This document shows, piece by piece, positions 8,737 to 20,503 of a DNA stretch of 64,000 nt. A program made the position numbers and the translations under genes. The DNA is from Hydractinia symbiolongicarpus. Lineage: Eukaryota > Cnidaria > Hydrozoa > Anthoathecata > Hydractiniidae. The stretch spans positions 27,072,501 through 27,136,500 of the forward strand of contig NC_079886.1 in the NCBI RefSeq assembly GCF_029227915.1. The letters run 5' to 3'. The notes beneath the pieces were generated by a model. That model was given only the letters and a program-made list of their open reading frames with translations, ran no database searches and had not been told where the DNA came from. Position 1 is the first letter of the stretch, and each line of letters starts with the position of its first letter.

Positions 8737-9752
8737 GGGAAATGAGTTCACTCCCTGCGTACTTTCTTTGTATACTTTTGACTATACGGGCCGAATCTGG
8801 GATTTACGGGAAATCGTAGTTTTTCGTTTGCCGGAGATTAAACTCCTTTTATTCAGCGTCTCATCAAGAATGAAATCGTTTTTGAAAACTACAAGTCTTA
8901 TGCGTTTTAGTGGTAAAAAATTAATTTAAAAAATCGTTCGGGAAATGAGTTTACTCCCAGTTTACTTTCTTCGTATAAATTCGACTATACGGGTCAAGCC
9001 CGGGATTTACGGGAACTCTCGGGATTTCGTTTGCCGGCGATTAAACTCCTTTTATTCAGCGTCTCATCAAAAATGAAATCATTTTTAAAAACTACAAGTC
9101 TCATGCGTTTTAGTGGTAAAGAAATAATTTAAAAAATCGTTCGGGAAATGAGTTTACTCCCAGTTTACTTTCTTCGTATAAATTCGACTATATGGGTCAA
9201 GCCCGGGATTTACGGGAACTCTCGGGTTTTCGTTTGCCGGCGATTAAACTCCTTTTATTCAGCGTCTCATCAAAAATGAAATCATTTTTCAAAACTACAA
9301 GTCTCATGCGTTTTAGTGGTGAAAAAATAATTTAAAAAATTGTTCGGGAAATGAGTTTACTCCCAGTTTACTTTCTTTGTATACTTTTTGACTATACGGG
9401 CCGAATCTGGGATTTACGGGAAATCGCGGGTTTTCGTTTGCCGGAGATTGAACTCCTTTTATTCAGCGTCTCATCAAAAATGAAATCGTTTTTGAAAACT
9501 ACAAGTCTCATGCGTTTTAGTGGTGATAAAATAATTTAAAAAATTGTTCGGGAAATGAGTTTACTCCCAGTTTACTTTCTTTGTATACATTCGACTATAC
9601 GGGTCAAGCCCGGGATTTACGGGAAATCGCGGGTTTTCGTTTGCCGGCGATTAAACTCCTTTTATTCAGCGTCTCAACAAAAATGAAATCATTTTTGAAA
9701 ACTAAAAGTCTCATGCGTTTTAGTGGTGAAAAAATAATTTAAAGAATCGTTT
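8737..9752 (+). repeat. Cassette HOR, 5-mer (1016 bp)
   Basis: Order C D I' J' A/B. The last monomer, 9550-9752, begins as A (ACGGGAAATC) and ends as B (CTCAACAAAAATG), so A and B have been fused and one monomer lost relative to the C D I' J' A B cassette. Confidence 0.88.
9550..9752 (+). repeat. Hybrid monomer A/B
   Basis: Canonical A up to the core (ACGGGAAATC), then CTCAACAAAAATG and AACTAAAAGTC of B. The exchange lies between the core and the CTCAAC site, within about 70 bp. Confidence 0.85.
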
Positions 9753-11577
9753 GGGAAATGAGTTCACTCCCTGCGTACTTTCTTTGTATACTTTTGACTA
9801 TACGGGCCGAATCTGGGATTTACGGGAAATCGTAGTTTTTCGTTTGCCGGAGATTAAACTCCTTTTATTCAGCGTCTCATCAAGAATGAAATCGTTTTTG
9901 AAAACTACAAGTCTTATGCGTTTTAGTGGTAAAAAATTAATTTAAAAAATCGTTCGGGAAATGAGTTTACTCCCAGTTCACTTTCTTCGTATAAATTCGA
10001 CTATACGGGTCAAGCCCGGGATTTACGGGAACTCTCGGGATTTCGTTTGCCGGCGATTAAACTCCTTTTATTCAGCGTCTCATCAAAAATGAAATCATTT
10101 TTAAAAACTACAAGTCTCAAGCGTTTTAGTGGTAAAGAAATAATTTAAAAAATCGTTCGGGAAATGAGTTTACTCCCTGGGTAATTTCTTTGTATACATT
10201 CGACTATACGGCCAAGCCCAGGATTTACGGGAAATCGCGGGTTTTCGTTTGCCGGCGATTAAACTCCTTTTATTTAGCGTCTCATCAAAAACGAAATCAT
10301 TTTTGAAAACTACAAGTCTCATGCGTTTTAGTGGTGAAAAATAATTTAAAGAATCGTTCGGGAAATGAGTTTACTCACTGGGTACTTTCTTTGTATACAT
10401 TTGACTATACGGGCCGAATCTGGGATTTACGGGAAATCGCAGGTTTTCGTTTGCCTGAGATTAAACTCCTTTTATTCAGCGTCTCATCAAGAATGAAATC
10501 GTTTTTAAAAACTACAAGTCTTATGCGTTTTAGTGGTAAAAAATTAATTTAAAAAATCGTGCGGGAAATGAGTTTACTCCCAGTTTACTTTCTTTGTATA
10601 CATTCCACTATACGGGTCAAGCCCGGGATTTACGGCAAATCGCGGGTTTTCGTTTCCCGGCGATTAAACTACTTTTATTCAGCGTCTCATCAAAAATGAA
10701 ATCATTTTTGAAAACTAAAAGTCTCATGCATTTTAGTGGTGAAAAAATAATTTAAAGAATCGTTTGGGAAATGAGTTTACTCCCTGGGTACTTTCTTTGT
10801 ATACTTTTCACTGTACGGGCCGAGTCCGTGATATACGGAAAATCGCGGGTTCTCGTTTGCCGGAGATTAAACTCCTTTTATTCAGTGTCTCATCAAGAAT
10901 GAAATCGTTTTTGAAAACTACAAATCTTATGCGTTTTAGTGGTAAAAAATTAATTTAAAAAATCGTTCGGGAAATGAGTTTACTCCCAGTTTACTTTCTT
11001 CGTATAAATTCGACTATATGGGTCAAGCCCGGGATTTATGGGAACTCTCGGGTTTTCGTTTGCCGGCGATTAAACTCCTTTTATTCAGCGTCTCATCAAA
11101 AATGAAATCATTTTTGAAAACTACAAGTCTCATGCGTTTTAGTGGTGAAAAAATAATTTAAAAAATTGTTCGGGAAATGAGTTTACTCCCAGTTTACTTT
11201 CTTTGTATACTTTTTGACAATACGGGCCGAATCTGGGATTTACGGGAAATCGCGGGTTTTCGTTTGCCGGAGATTGAACTCCTTTTATTCAGCGTCTCAT
11301 CAAAAATGAAATCGTTTTTGAAAACTACAAGTCTCATGCGTTATAGTGGTGAAAAAATAATTTAAAAAATTGTTCGGGAAATGAGTTTACTCCCAGTTTA
11401 CTTTCTTTGTATACATTCGACTATACGGGTCAAGCCCGGGATTTACGGGAAATCGCGGGTTTTCGTTTGCCGGCGATTAAACTCCTTTTATTCAGCGTCT
11501 CATCAAAAACGAAATCATTATTGAAAACTACAAGTCTCATGCGTTTTAGTGGTGAAAAATAATTTAAAGAATCGTTC

Positions 11578-13199
11578 GGGAAATGAGTTTACTCCCTGGG
11601 TACTTTCTTTGTATACATGTGATTATACGGGCCAAGCCCGGGATTTACGGGAAATCGCGGGGTTTCGTTTACCAGCGATTAAATTTCTTTTATTCAGCGT
11701 CTCATCAAAAATGAAATCATTTTTGAAAACTACAAGTCTCATGCGTTTTAGTGGTGAAAAAATAATTTAAAAAATCGTTCGGGAAATGAGTTTACTCCTG
11801 GGTACTTTCTTTGTATACATTCGACTATACGGGCCGATTCCAGGATATACTGGAAATCGCGGGTTTTCGTTTGCCGGCGATTAAACTCCTTTTATTCAGC
11901 GTCTCATCAAAAATGAAATCATTTTTAAAAACTACAAGTCTCATGCGTTTTAATGGTGAAAAAATAATTTAAAGAATCGTTCGGGAAATGAGTTTACTCC
12001 CTGGGTACTTTCTTTGTATACTTTTGACTATACGGGCCGAGTCCTGGATTTACGGGAAATTGCGGGTTTTCGTTTGCCGGCGATTAAACTCCTTTTATTC
12101 AGCGTCTCATCAAAAATGAAATCGTTTTTGAAAACTACAAGTCTTATGCGTTTTAGTGGTGAAAAAAATAATTTAAAAAATCGTTCGGGAAATGGGTTTA
12201 CTCCTGGGTACTTTCTTTGTATACATTCGACTATACGGGCCGATTCCAGGATATACGGGAAATCGCGGGTTTTCGTTTGCCGGCGATTAAACTCTTTTTA
12301 ATCAGCGTCTCATCAAAAATGAAATCGTTTTTGAAAACTACAAGTCTCATGCGTTTTAGTGGTGAAAAATAATTTAAAGAATCGTTCGGGAAATGAGTTT
12401 ACTCCCTGGGTACTTTCTTTGTATACATGTGATTATACGGGCCAAGCCCGGGATTTACGGGAAATCGCGGGGTTTCGTTTACCAGCGATTAAATTTCTTT
12501 TATTCAGCGTCTCATCAAAAATGAAATCATTTTTGAAAACTACAAGTCTCATGCGTTTTAGTGGTGAAAAAATAATTTAAAAAATCGTTCGGGAAATGAG
12601 TTTACTCCTGGGTACTTTCTTTGTATACATTCGACTATACGGGCCGATTCCAGGATATACTGGAAATCGCGGGTTTTCGTTTGCCGGCGATTAAACTCCT
12701 TTTATTCAGCGTCTCATCAAAAATGAAATCATTTTTAAAAACTACAAGTCTCATGCGTTTTAATGGTGAAAAAATAATTTAAAGAATCGTTCGGGAAATG
12801 AGTTTACTCCCTGGGTACTTTCTTTGTATACTTTTGACTATACGGGCCGAGTCCTGGATTTACGGGAAATTGCGGGTTTTCGTTTGCCGGCGATTAAACT
12901 CCTTTTATTCAGCGTCTCATCAAAAATGAAATCGTTTTTGAAAACTACAAGTCTTATGCGTTTTAGTGGTGAAAAAAATAATTTAAAAAATCGTTCGGGA
13001 AATGGGTTTACTCCTGGGTACTTTCTTTGTATACATTCGACTATACGGGCCGATTCCAGGATATACGGGAAATCGCGGGTTTTCGTTTGCCGGCGATTAA
13101 ACTCTTTTTAATCAGCGTCTCATCAAAAATGAAATCGTTTTTGAAAACTACAAGTCTTATGCGTTTTAGTGGTGAAAAAAATAATTTAAAAAATCGTTC
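11578..13199 (+). repeat. Tandem duplication of K L M N (810 + 812 bp)
   Basis: K L M N at 11578, 11781, 11983, 12187 is followed directly by K L M N at 12388, 12591, 12793, 12997. Both copies share ATATACTGG in L, found in neither other alpha copy. The first N (12187-12387) has an A'-type tail (AGTCTCATG, five-A GGTGAAAAATAATTT), which marks the crossover. Confidence 0.9.
12187..12387 (+). repeat. Hybrid monomer N/A'
   Basis: N marks through CTTTTTAATCAGCG, then AGTCTCATG and the five-A tail of A'. It closes the K L M N duplication. Confidence 0.85.
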
Positions 13200-14414
13200 G
13201 GGAAATGGGTTTACTCCTGGGTACTTTCTTTGTATACATTCGACTATACGGGCCGATTCCAGGATATACGGGAAATCGCGGGTTTTCGTTTGCCGGCGAT
13301 TAAACTCTTTTTAATCAGCGTCTCATCAAAAATGAAATCATTTTTAAAAACTAAAAGTTTCATGCGTTTTAGTGGTGAAAAAATAATTTAAAGAATCGTT
13401 CGGGAAATGAGTTTACTCCCTGGGTACTTTCTTTGTATACATTTGATTATACGGGCCAAGCCCGGGATTTACGGGAAATCGCGGGTTTTCGTTTACCGGC
13501 GATTAAATTTCTTTTATTCAGCGTCTCATCAAAAATGAAATCATTTTTGAAAACTACAAGTCTCATGCGTTTTAGTGGTGAAAAAATAATTTAAAAAATC
13601 GTTCGGAAAATGAGTTCACTCCCTGCGTACTTTCTTTGTATACATTCGACTATACGGCTAAGCCCAGGATTTACGGGAAATCGCGGGTTTTCGTTTGCCG
13701 GCGATTAAACTCCTTTTATTTAGCGTCTCATCAAAAACGAAATCATTTTTGAAAACTACAATTCTCATGCGTTTTAGTGGTGAAAAATAATTTAAAGAAT
13801 CGTTCGAGAAATGAGTTTACTCCCTGGGTAATTTCTTTGTATACATTTGACTATACGGGCCGAATCTGGGATTTACGGGAAATCGCAGGTTTTCGTTTGC
13901 CTGAGATTAAACTCCTTTTTTTCAGCGTCTCATCAAGAATGAAATCGTTTTTGAAAACTACAAATCTTATGCGTTTTAGTAGTAAAAAATTAATTTAAAA
14001 ATCGTTCGGGAAATGAGTTTACTCCCAGTTTACTTTCTTCGTATAAATTCGACTATATGGGTCAAGCCCGGGATTTACGGGAACTCTCGGGTTTTCGTTT
14101 GCCGGCGATTAAACTCCTTTTATTCAGCGTCTCATCAAAAATGAAATCATTTTTGAAAACTACAAGTCTCATGCGTTTTAGTGGTGAAAAAATAATTTAA
14201 AAAATTGTTCGGGAAATGAGTTTACTCCCAGTTTACTTTCTTTGTATACTTTTTCACTATACGGGCCGAATCTGGGATTTACGGGAAATCGCGGGTTTTC
14301 GTTTGCCGGAGATTGAACTCCTTTTATTCAGCCTCTCCTCAAAAATGAAATCGTTTTTGAAAACTACAAGTCTCATGCGTTTTAGTGGTGATAAAATAAT
14401 TTAAAAAATTGTTC

Positions 14415-17400
14415 GGGAAATGAGTTTACTCCCAGTTTACTTTCTTTGTATACATTCGACTATACGGGTCAAGCCCGGGATTTACGGGAAATCGCGGGTT
14501 TTCGTTTGCCGGCGATTAAACTCCTTTTATTCAGCGTCTCATCAAAAATGAAATCATTATTGAAAACTACAAGTCTCATGCGTTTTAGTGGTAAAAAATT
14601 AATTTAAAAAATCGTTAGGGAAATGAGTTTACTCCCAGTTTACTTTCTTTGTATACATTCGACTATACGGGTCAAGCCCGGGATTTACGGCAAATCGCGG
14701 GTTTTCGTTTGCCGGCGATTAAACTCCTTTTATTCAGCGTCTCAACAAAAATGAAATCATTTTTGAAAACTAAAAGTCTCATGCGTTTTAGTGGTGAAAA
14801 AATAATTTAAAGAATCGTTTGGGAAATGAGTTCACTCCCTGCGTACTTTCTTTGTATACTTTTGACTATACGGGCCGAATCTGGGATTTACGGGAAATCG
14901 TAGTTTTTCGTTTGCCGGAGATTAAACTCCTTTTATTCAGCGTCTCATCAAGAATGAAATCGTTTTTGAAAACTACAAGTCTTATGCGTTTTAGTGGTAA
15001 AAAATTAATTTAAAAAATCGTTCGGGAAATGAGTTTACTCCCAGTTTACTTTCTTCGTATAAATTCGACTAGACGGGTCAAGCCCGGGATTTACGGGAAC
15101 TCTCGGGATTTCGTTTGCCGGCGATTAAACTCCTTTTATTCAGCGTCTCATCAAAAATGAAATCATTTTTAAAAACTACAAGTCTCATGCGTTTTAGTGG
15201 TAAAGAAATAATTTAAAAAATCGTTCGGGAAATGAGTTTACTCCCAGTTTACTTTCTTCGTATAAATTCGACTATATGGGTCAAGCCCGGGATTTACGGG
15301 AACTCTCGGGTTTTCGTTTGCCGGCGATTAAACTCCTTTTATTCAGCGTCTCATCAAAAATGAAATCATTTTTCAAAACTACAAGTCTCATGCGTTTTAG
15401 TGGTGAAAAAATAATTTAAAAAATTGTTCGGGAAATGAGTTTACTCCCAGTTTACTTTCTTTGTATACTTTTTGACTATACGGGCCGAATCTGGGATTTA
15501 CGGGAAATCGCGGGTTTTCGTTTGCCGGAGATTGAACTCCTTTTATTCAGCGTCTCATCAAAAATGAAATCGTTTTTGAAAACTACAAGTCTCATGCGTT
15601 TTAGTGGTGATAAAATAATTTAAAAAATTGTTCGGGAAATGAGTTTACTCCCAGTTTACTTTCTTTGTATACATTCGACTATACGGGTCAAGCCCGGGAT
15701 TTACGGGAAATCGCGGGTTTTCGTTTGCCGGCGATTAAACTCCTTTTATTCAGCGTCTCATCAAAAACGAAATCATTATTGAAAACTACAAGTCTCATGC
15801 GTTTTAGTGGTAAAAAATTAATTTAAAAAATCGTTAGGGAAATGAGTTTACTCCCAGTTTACTTTCTTTGTATACATTCGACTATACGGGTCAAGCCCGG
15901 GATTTACGGCAAATCGCGGGTTTTCGTTTGCCGGCGATTAAACTCCTTTTATTCAGCGTCTCAACAAAAATGAAATCATTTTTGAAAACTAAAAGTCTCA
16001 TGCGTTTTAGTGGTGAAAAAATAATTTAAAGAATCGTTTGGGAAATGAGTTCACTCCCTGCGTACTTTCTTTGTATACTTTTGACTATACGGGCCGAATC
16101 TGGGATTTACGGGAAATCGTAGTTTTTCGTTTGCCGGAGATTAAACTCCTTTTATTCAGCGTATCATCAAGAATGAAATCGTTTTTGAAAACTACAAGTC
16201 TTATGCGTTTTAGTGGTAAAAAATTAATTTAAAAAATCGTTCGGGAAATGAGTTTACTCCCAGTTCACTTTCTTCGTATAAATTCGACTATACGGGTCAA
16301 GCCCGGGATTTACGGGAACTCTCGGGATTTCGTTTGCCGGCGATTAAACTCCTTTTATTCAGCGTCTCATCAAAAATGAAATCATTATTGAAAACTACAA
16401 GTCTCATGCGTTTTAGTGGTAAAAAATTAATTTAAAAAATCGTTAGGGAAATGAGTTTACTCCCAGTTTACTTTCTTTGTATACATTCGACTATACGGGT
16501 CAAGCCCGGGATTTACGGCAAATCGCGGGTTTTCGTTTGCCGGCGATTAAACTCCTTTTATTCAGCGTCTCAACAAAAATGAAATCATTTTTGAAAACTA
16601 AAAGTCTCATGCGTTTTAGTGGTGAAAAAATAATTTAAAGAATCGTTTGGGAAATGAGTTCACTCCCTGCGTACTTTCTTTGTATACTTTTGACTATACG
16701 GGCCGAATCTGGGATTTACGGGAAATCGTAGTTTTTCGTTTGCCGGAGATTAAACTCCTTTTATTCAGCGTCTCATCAAGAATGAAATCGTTTTTGAAAA
16801 CTACAAGTCTTATGCGTTTTAGTGGTAAAAAATTAATTTAAAAAATCGTTCGGGAAATGAGTTTACTCCCAGTTTACTTTCTTCGTATAAATTCGACTAG
16901 ACGGGTCAAGCCCGGGATTTACGGGAACTCTCGGGATTTCGTTTGCCGGCGATTAAACTCCTTTTATTCAGCGTCTCATCAAAAATGAAATCATTTTTAA
17001 AAACTACAAGTCTCATGCGTTTTAGTGGTAAAGAAATAATTTAAAAAATCGTTCGGGAAATGAGTTTACTCCCAGTTTACTTTCTTCGTATAAATTCGAC
17101 TATATGGGTCAAGCCCGGGATTTACGGGAACTCTCGGGTTTTCGTTTGCCGGCGATTAAACTCCTTTTATTCAGCGTCTCATCAAAAATGAAATCATTTT
17201 TCAAAACTACAAGTCTCATGCGTTTTAGTGGTGAAAAAATAATTTAAAAAATTGTTCGGGAAATGAGTTTACTCCCAGTTTACTTTCTTTGTATACTTTT
17301 TGACTATACGGGCCGAATCTGGGATTTACGGGAAATCGCGGGTTTTCGTTTGCCGGAGATTGAACTCCTTTTATTCAGCGTCTCATCAAAAATGAAATCG

Positions 17401-17867
17401 TTTTTGAAAACTACAAGTCTCATGCGTTTTAGTGGTGATAAAATAATTTAAAAAATTGTTCGGGAAATGATTTTACTCCCAGTTTACTTTCTTTGTATAC
17501 ATTCGACTATACGGGTCAAGCCCGGGATTTACGGGAAATCGCGGGTTTTCGTTTGCCGGCGATTAAACTCCTTTTATTCAGCGTCTCATCAAAAACGAAA
17601 TCATTATTAAAAACTACAAGTCTCATGCGTTTTAGTGGTAAAAAATTAATTTAAAAAATCGTTAGGGAAATGAGTTTACTCCCAGTTTACTTTCTTTGTA
17701 TACATTCGACTATACGGGTCAAGCCCGGGATTTACGGCAAATCGCGGGTTTTCGTTTGCCGGCGATTAAACTCCTTTTATTCAGCGTCTCAACGAAAATG
17801 AAATCATTTTTGAAAACTAAAAGTCTCATGCGTTTTAGTGGTGAAAAAATAATTTAAAGAATCGTTT
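14415..17867 (+). repeat. Cassette region 2: A B + 6-mer, 3-mer, 6-mer
   Basis: After A B (14415, 14618), C starts lie at 14821, 16040, 16649 and 17868, spaced 1219, 609 and 1219 bp. The 6-mers are C D I' J' A B. The 3-mer is C D/A B, where a D head is fused to an A tail (16243-16445), deleting three monomers. The D copies at 15024 and 16852 share GACTAGACGGG. Confidence 0.88.
16243..16445 (+). repeat. Hybrid monomer D/A
   Basis: D head and core (TTCGTATAAATTCG, GGGAACTCTCGGGATTTCG), then ATTATTG and the CGTTAG tail of A. It produces the 609-bp three-monomer unit. Confidence 0.85.
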
Positions 17868-20503
17868 GGGAAATGAGTTCACTCCCTGCGTACTTTCTTT
17901 GTATACTTTTGACTATACGGGCCGAATCTGGGATTTACGGGAAATCGTAGTTTTTCGTTTGCCGGAGATTAAACTCCTTTTATTCAGCGTCTCATCAAGA
18001 ATGAAATCGTTTTTGAAAACTACAAGTCTTATGCGTTTTAGTGGTAAAAAATTAATTTAAAAAATCGTTCGGGAAATGAGTTTACTCCCAGTTCACTTTC
18101 TTCGTATAAATTCGACTATACGGGTCAAGCCCGGGATTTACGGGAACTCTCGGGATTTCGTTTGCCGGCGATTAAACTCCTTTTATTCAGCGTCTCATCA
18201 AAAATGAAATCATTTTTAAAAACTACAAGTCTCATGCGTTTTAGTGGTAAAGAAATAATTTAAAAAATCGTTCGGGAAATGAGTTTACTCCCTGGGTAAT
18301 TTCTTTGTATACATTCGACTATACGGCCAAGCCCAGGATTTACGGGAAATCGCGGGTTTTCGTTTGCCGGCGATTAAACTCCTTTTATTTAGCGTCTCAT
18401 CAAAAACGAAATCATTTTTGAAAACTACAAGTCTCATGCGTTTTAGTGGTGAAAAATAATTTAAAGAATCGTTCGGGAAATGAGTTTACTCCCTGGGTAC
18501 TTTCTTTGTATACATTTGACTATACGGGCCGAATCTGGGATTTACGGGAAATCGCAGGTTTTCGTTTGCCTGAGATTAAACTCCTTTTATTCAGCTTCTC
18601 ATCAAGAATGAAATCGTTTTTAAAAACTACAAGTCTTATGCGTTTTAGTGGTAAAAAATTAATTTAAAAAATCGTGCGGGAAATGAGTTTACTCCCAGTT
18701 TACTTTCTTTGTATACATTCCACTATACGGGTCAAGCCCGGGATTTACGGCAAATCGCGGGTTTTCGTTTCCCGGCGATTAAACTACTTTTATTCAGCGT
18801 CTCATCAAAAATGAAATCATTTTTGGAAACTAAAAGTCTCATGCATTTTAGTGGTGAAAAAATAATTTAAAGAATCGTTTGGGAAATGAGTTTACTCCCT
18901 GGGTACTTTCTTTGTATACTTTTCACTGTACGGGCCGAGTCCGTGATATACGGAAAATCGCGGGTTCTCGTTTGCCGGAGATTAAACTCCTTTTATTCAG
19001 TGTCTCATCAAGAATGAAATCGTTTTTGAAAACTACAAATCTTATGCGTTTTAGTGGTAAAAAATTAATTTAAAAAATCGTTCGGGAAATGAGTTTACTC
19101 CCAGTTTACTTTCTTCGTATAAATTCGACTATATGGGTCAAGCCCGGGATTTATGGGAACTCTCGGGTTTTCGTTTGCCGGCGATTAAACTCCTTTTATT
19201 CAGCGTCTCATCAAAAATGAAATCATTTTTGAAAACTACAAGTCTCATGCGTTTTAGTGGTGAAAAAATAATTTAAAAAATTGTTCGGGAAATGAGTTTA
19301 CTCCCAGTTTACTTTCTTTGTATACTTTTTGACAATACGGGCCGAATCTGGGATTTACGGGAAATCGCGGGTTTTCGTTTGCCGGAGATTGAACTCCTTT
19401 TATTCAGCGTCTCATCAAAAATGAAATCGTTTTTGAAAACTACAAGTCTCATGCGTTATAGTGGTGAAAAAATAATTTAAAAAATTGTTCGGGAAATGAG
19501 TTTACTCCCAGTTTACTTTCTTTGTATATATTCGACTATACGGGTCAAGCCCGGGATTTACGGGAAATCGCGGGTTTTCGTTTGCCGGCGATTAAACTCC
19601 TTTTATTCAGCGTCTCATCAAAAACGAAATCATTATTGAAAACTACAAGTCTCATGCGTTTTAGTGGTGAAAAATAATTTAAAGAATCGTTCGGGAAATG
19701 AGTTTACTCCCTGGGTACTTTCTTTGTATACATGTGATTATACGGGCCAAGCCCGGAATTTACGGGAAATCGCGGGGTTTCGTTTACCAGCGATTAAATT
19801 TCTTTTATTCAGCGTCTCATCAAAAATGAAATCATTTTTGAAAACTACAAGTCTCATGCGTTTTAGTGGTGAAAAAGTAATTTAAAAAATCGTTCGGGAA
19901 ATGAGTTTACTCCTGGGTACTTTCTTTGTATACATTCGACTATACGGGCCGATTCCAGGATATACGGGAAATCGCGGGTTTTCGTTTGCCGGCGATTAAA
20001 CTCCTTTTATTCAGCGTCTCATCAAAAATGAAATCATTTTTAAAAACTACAAGTCTCATGCGTTTTAATGGTGAAAAAATAATTTAAAGAATCGTTCGGG
20101 AAATGAGTTTACTCCCTGGGTACTTTCTTTGTATACTTTTGACTATACGGGCCGAGTCCTGGATTTACGGGAAATCGCGGGTTCTCGTTTGCCGGAGATT
20201 AAACTCCTTTTATTCAGTGTCTCATCAAGAATGAAATCGTTTTTGAAAACTACAAATCTTATGCGTTTTAGTGGTAAAAAATTAATTTAAAAAATCGTTC
20301 GGGAAATGAGTTTACTCCCAGTTTACTTTCTTCGTATAAATTCGACTATATGGGTCAAGCCCGGGATTTATGGGAACTCTCGGGTTTTCGTTTGCCGGCG
20401 ATTAAACTCCTTTTATTCAGCGTCTCATCAAAAATGAAATCATTTTTGAAAACTACAAGTCTCATGCGTTTTAGTGGTGAAAAAATAATTTAAAAAATTG
20501 TTC
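17868..20503 (+). repeat. HOR block alpha, copy 3, start (C to L, then M/H and I)
   Basis: C D E F G H I J A' K L at 17868-20097, offset 8115 bp from copy 2. Instead of M N it continues with an M/H hybrid (20098-20300) and I (20301-20503), which returns to J. So J A' K L M/H I (19287-20503) is a 1217-bp 6-mer placed before the 10-mer array. Confidence 0.87.
20098..20300 (+). repeat. Hybrid monomer M/H
   Basis: M head (CCGAGTCCTGGATTTACGGG), then H body (GGTTCTCG, CAGTGTCTC, ACAAATCTTATG). The same hybrid is at 26586-26788, so it predates the larger duplication. Confidence 0.85.

Larger units (their letters stand above)
9753..14414 (+). repeat. HOR block alpha, copy 2, with internal duplication (4662 bp)
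   Basis: Same order as 414-4265, offset by 9339 bp up to the first M and by 10149 bp from N to J'. The 810-bp difference is a tandem duplication of K L M N. Shared private states include the CGAGAAATGAG head at 3657 and 13806. Confidence 0.9.
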
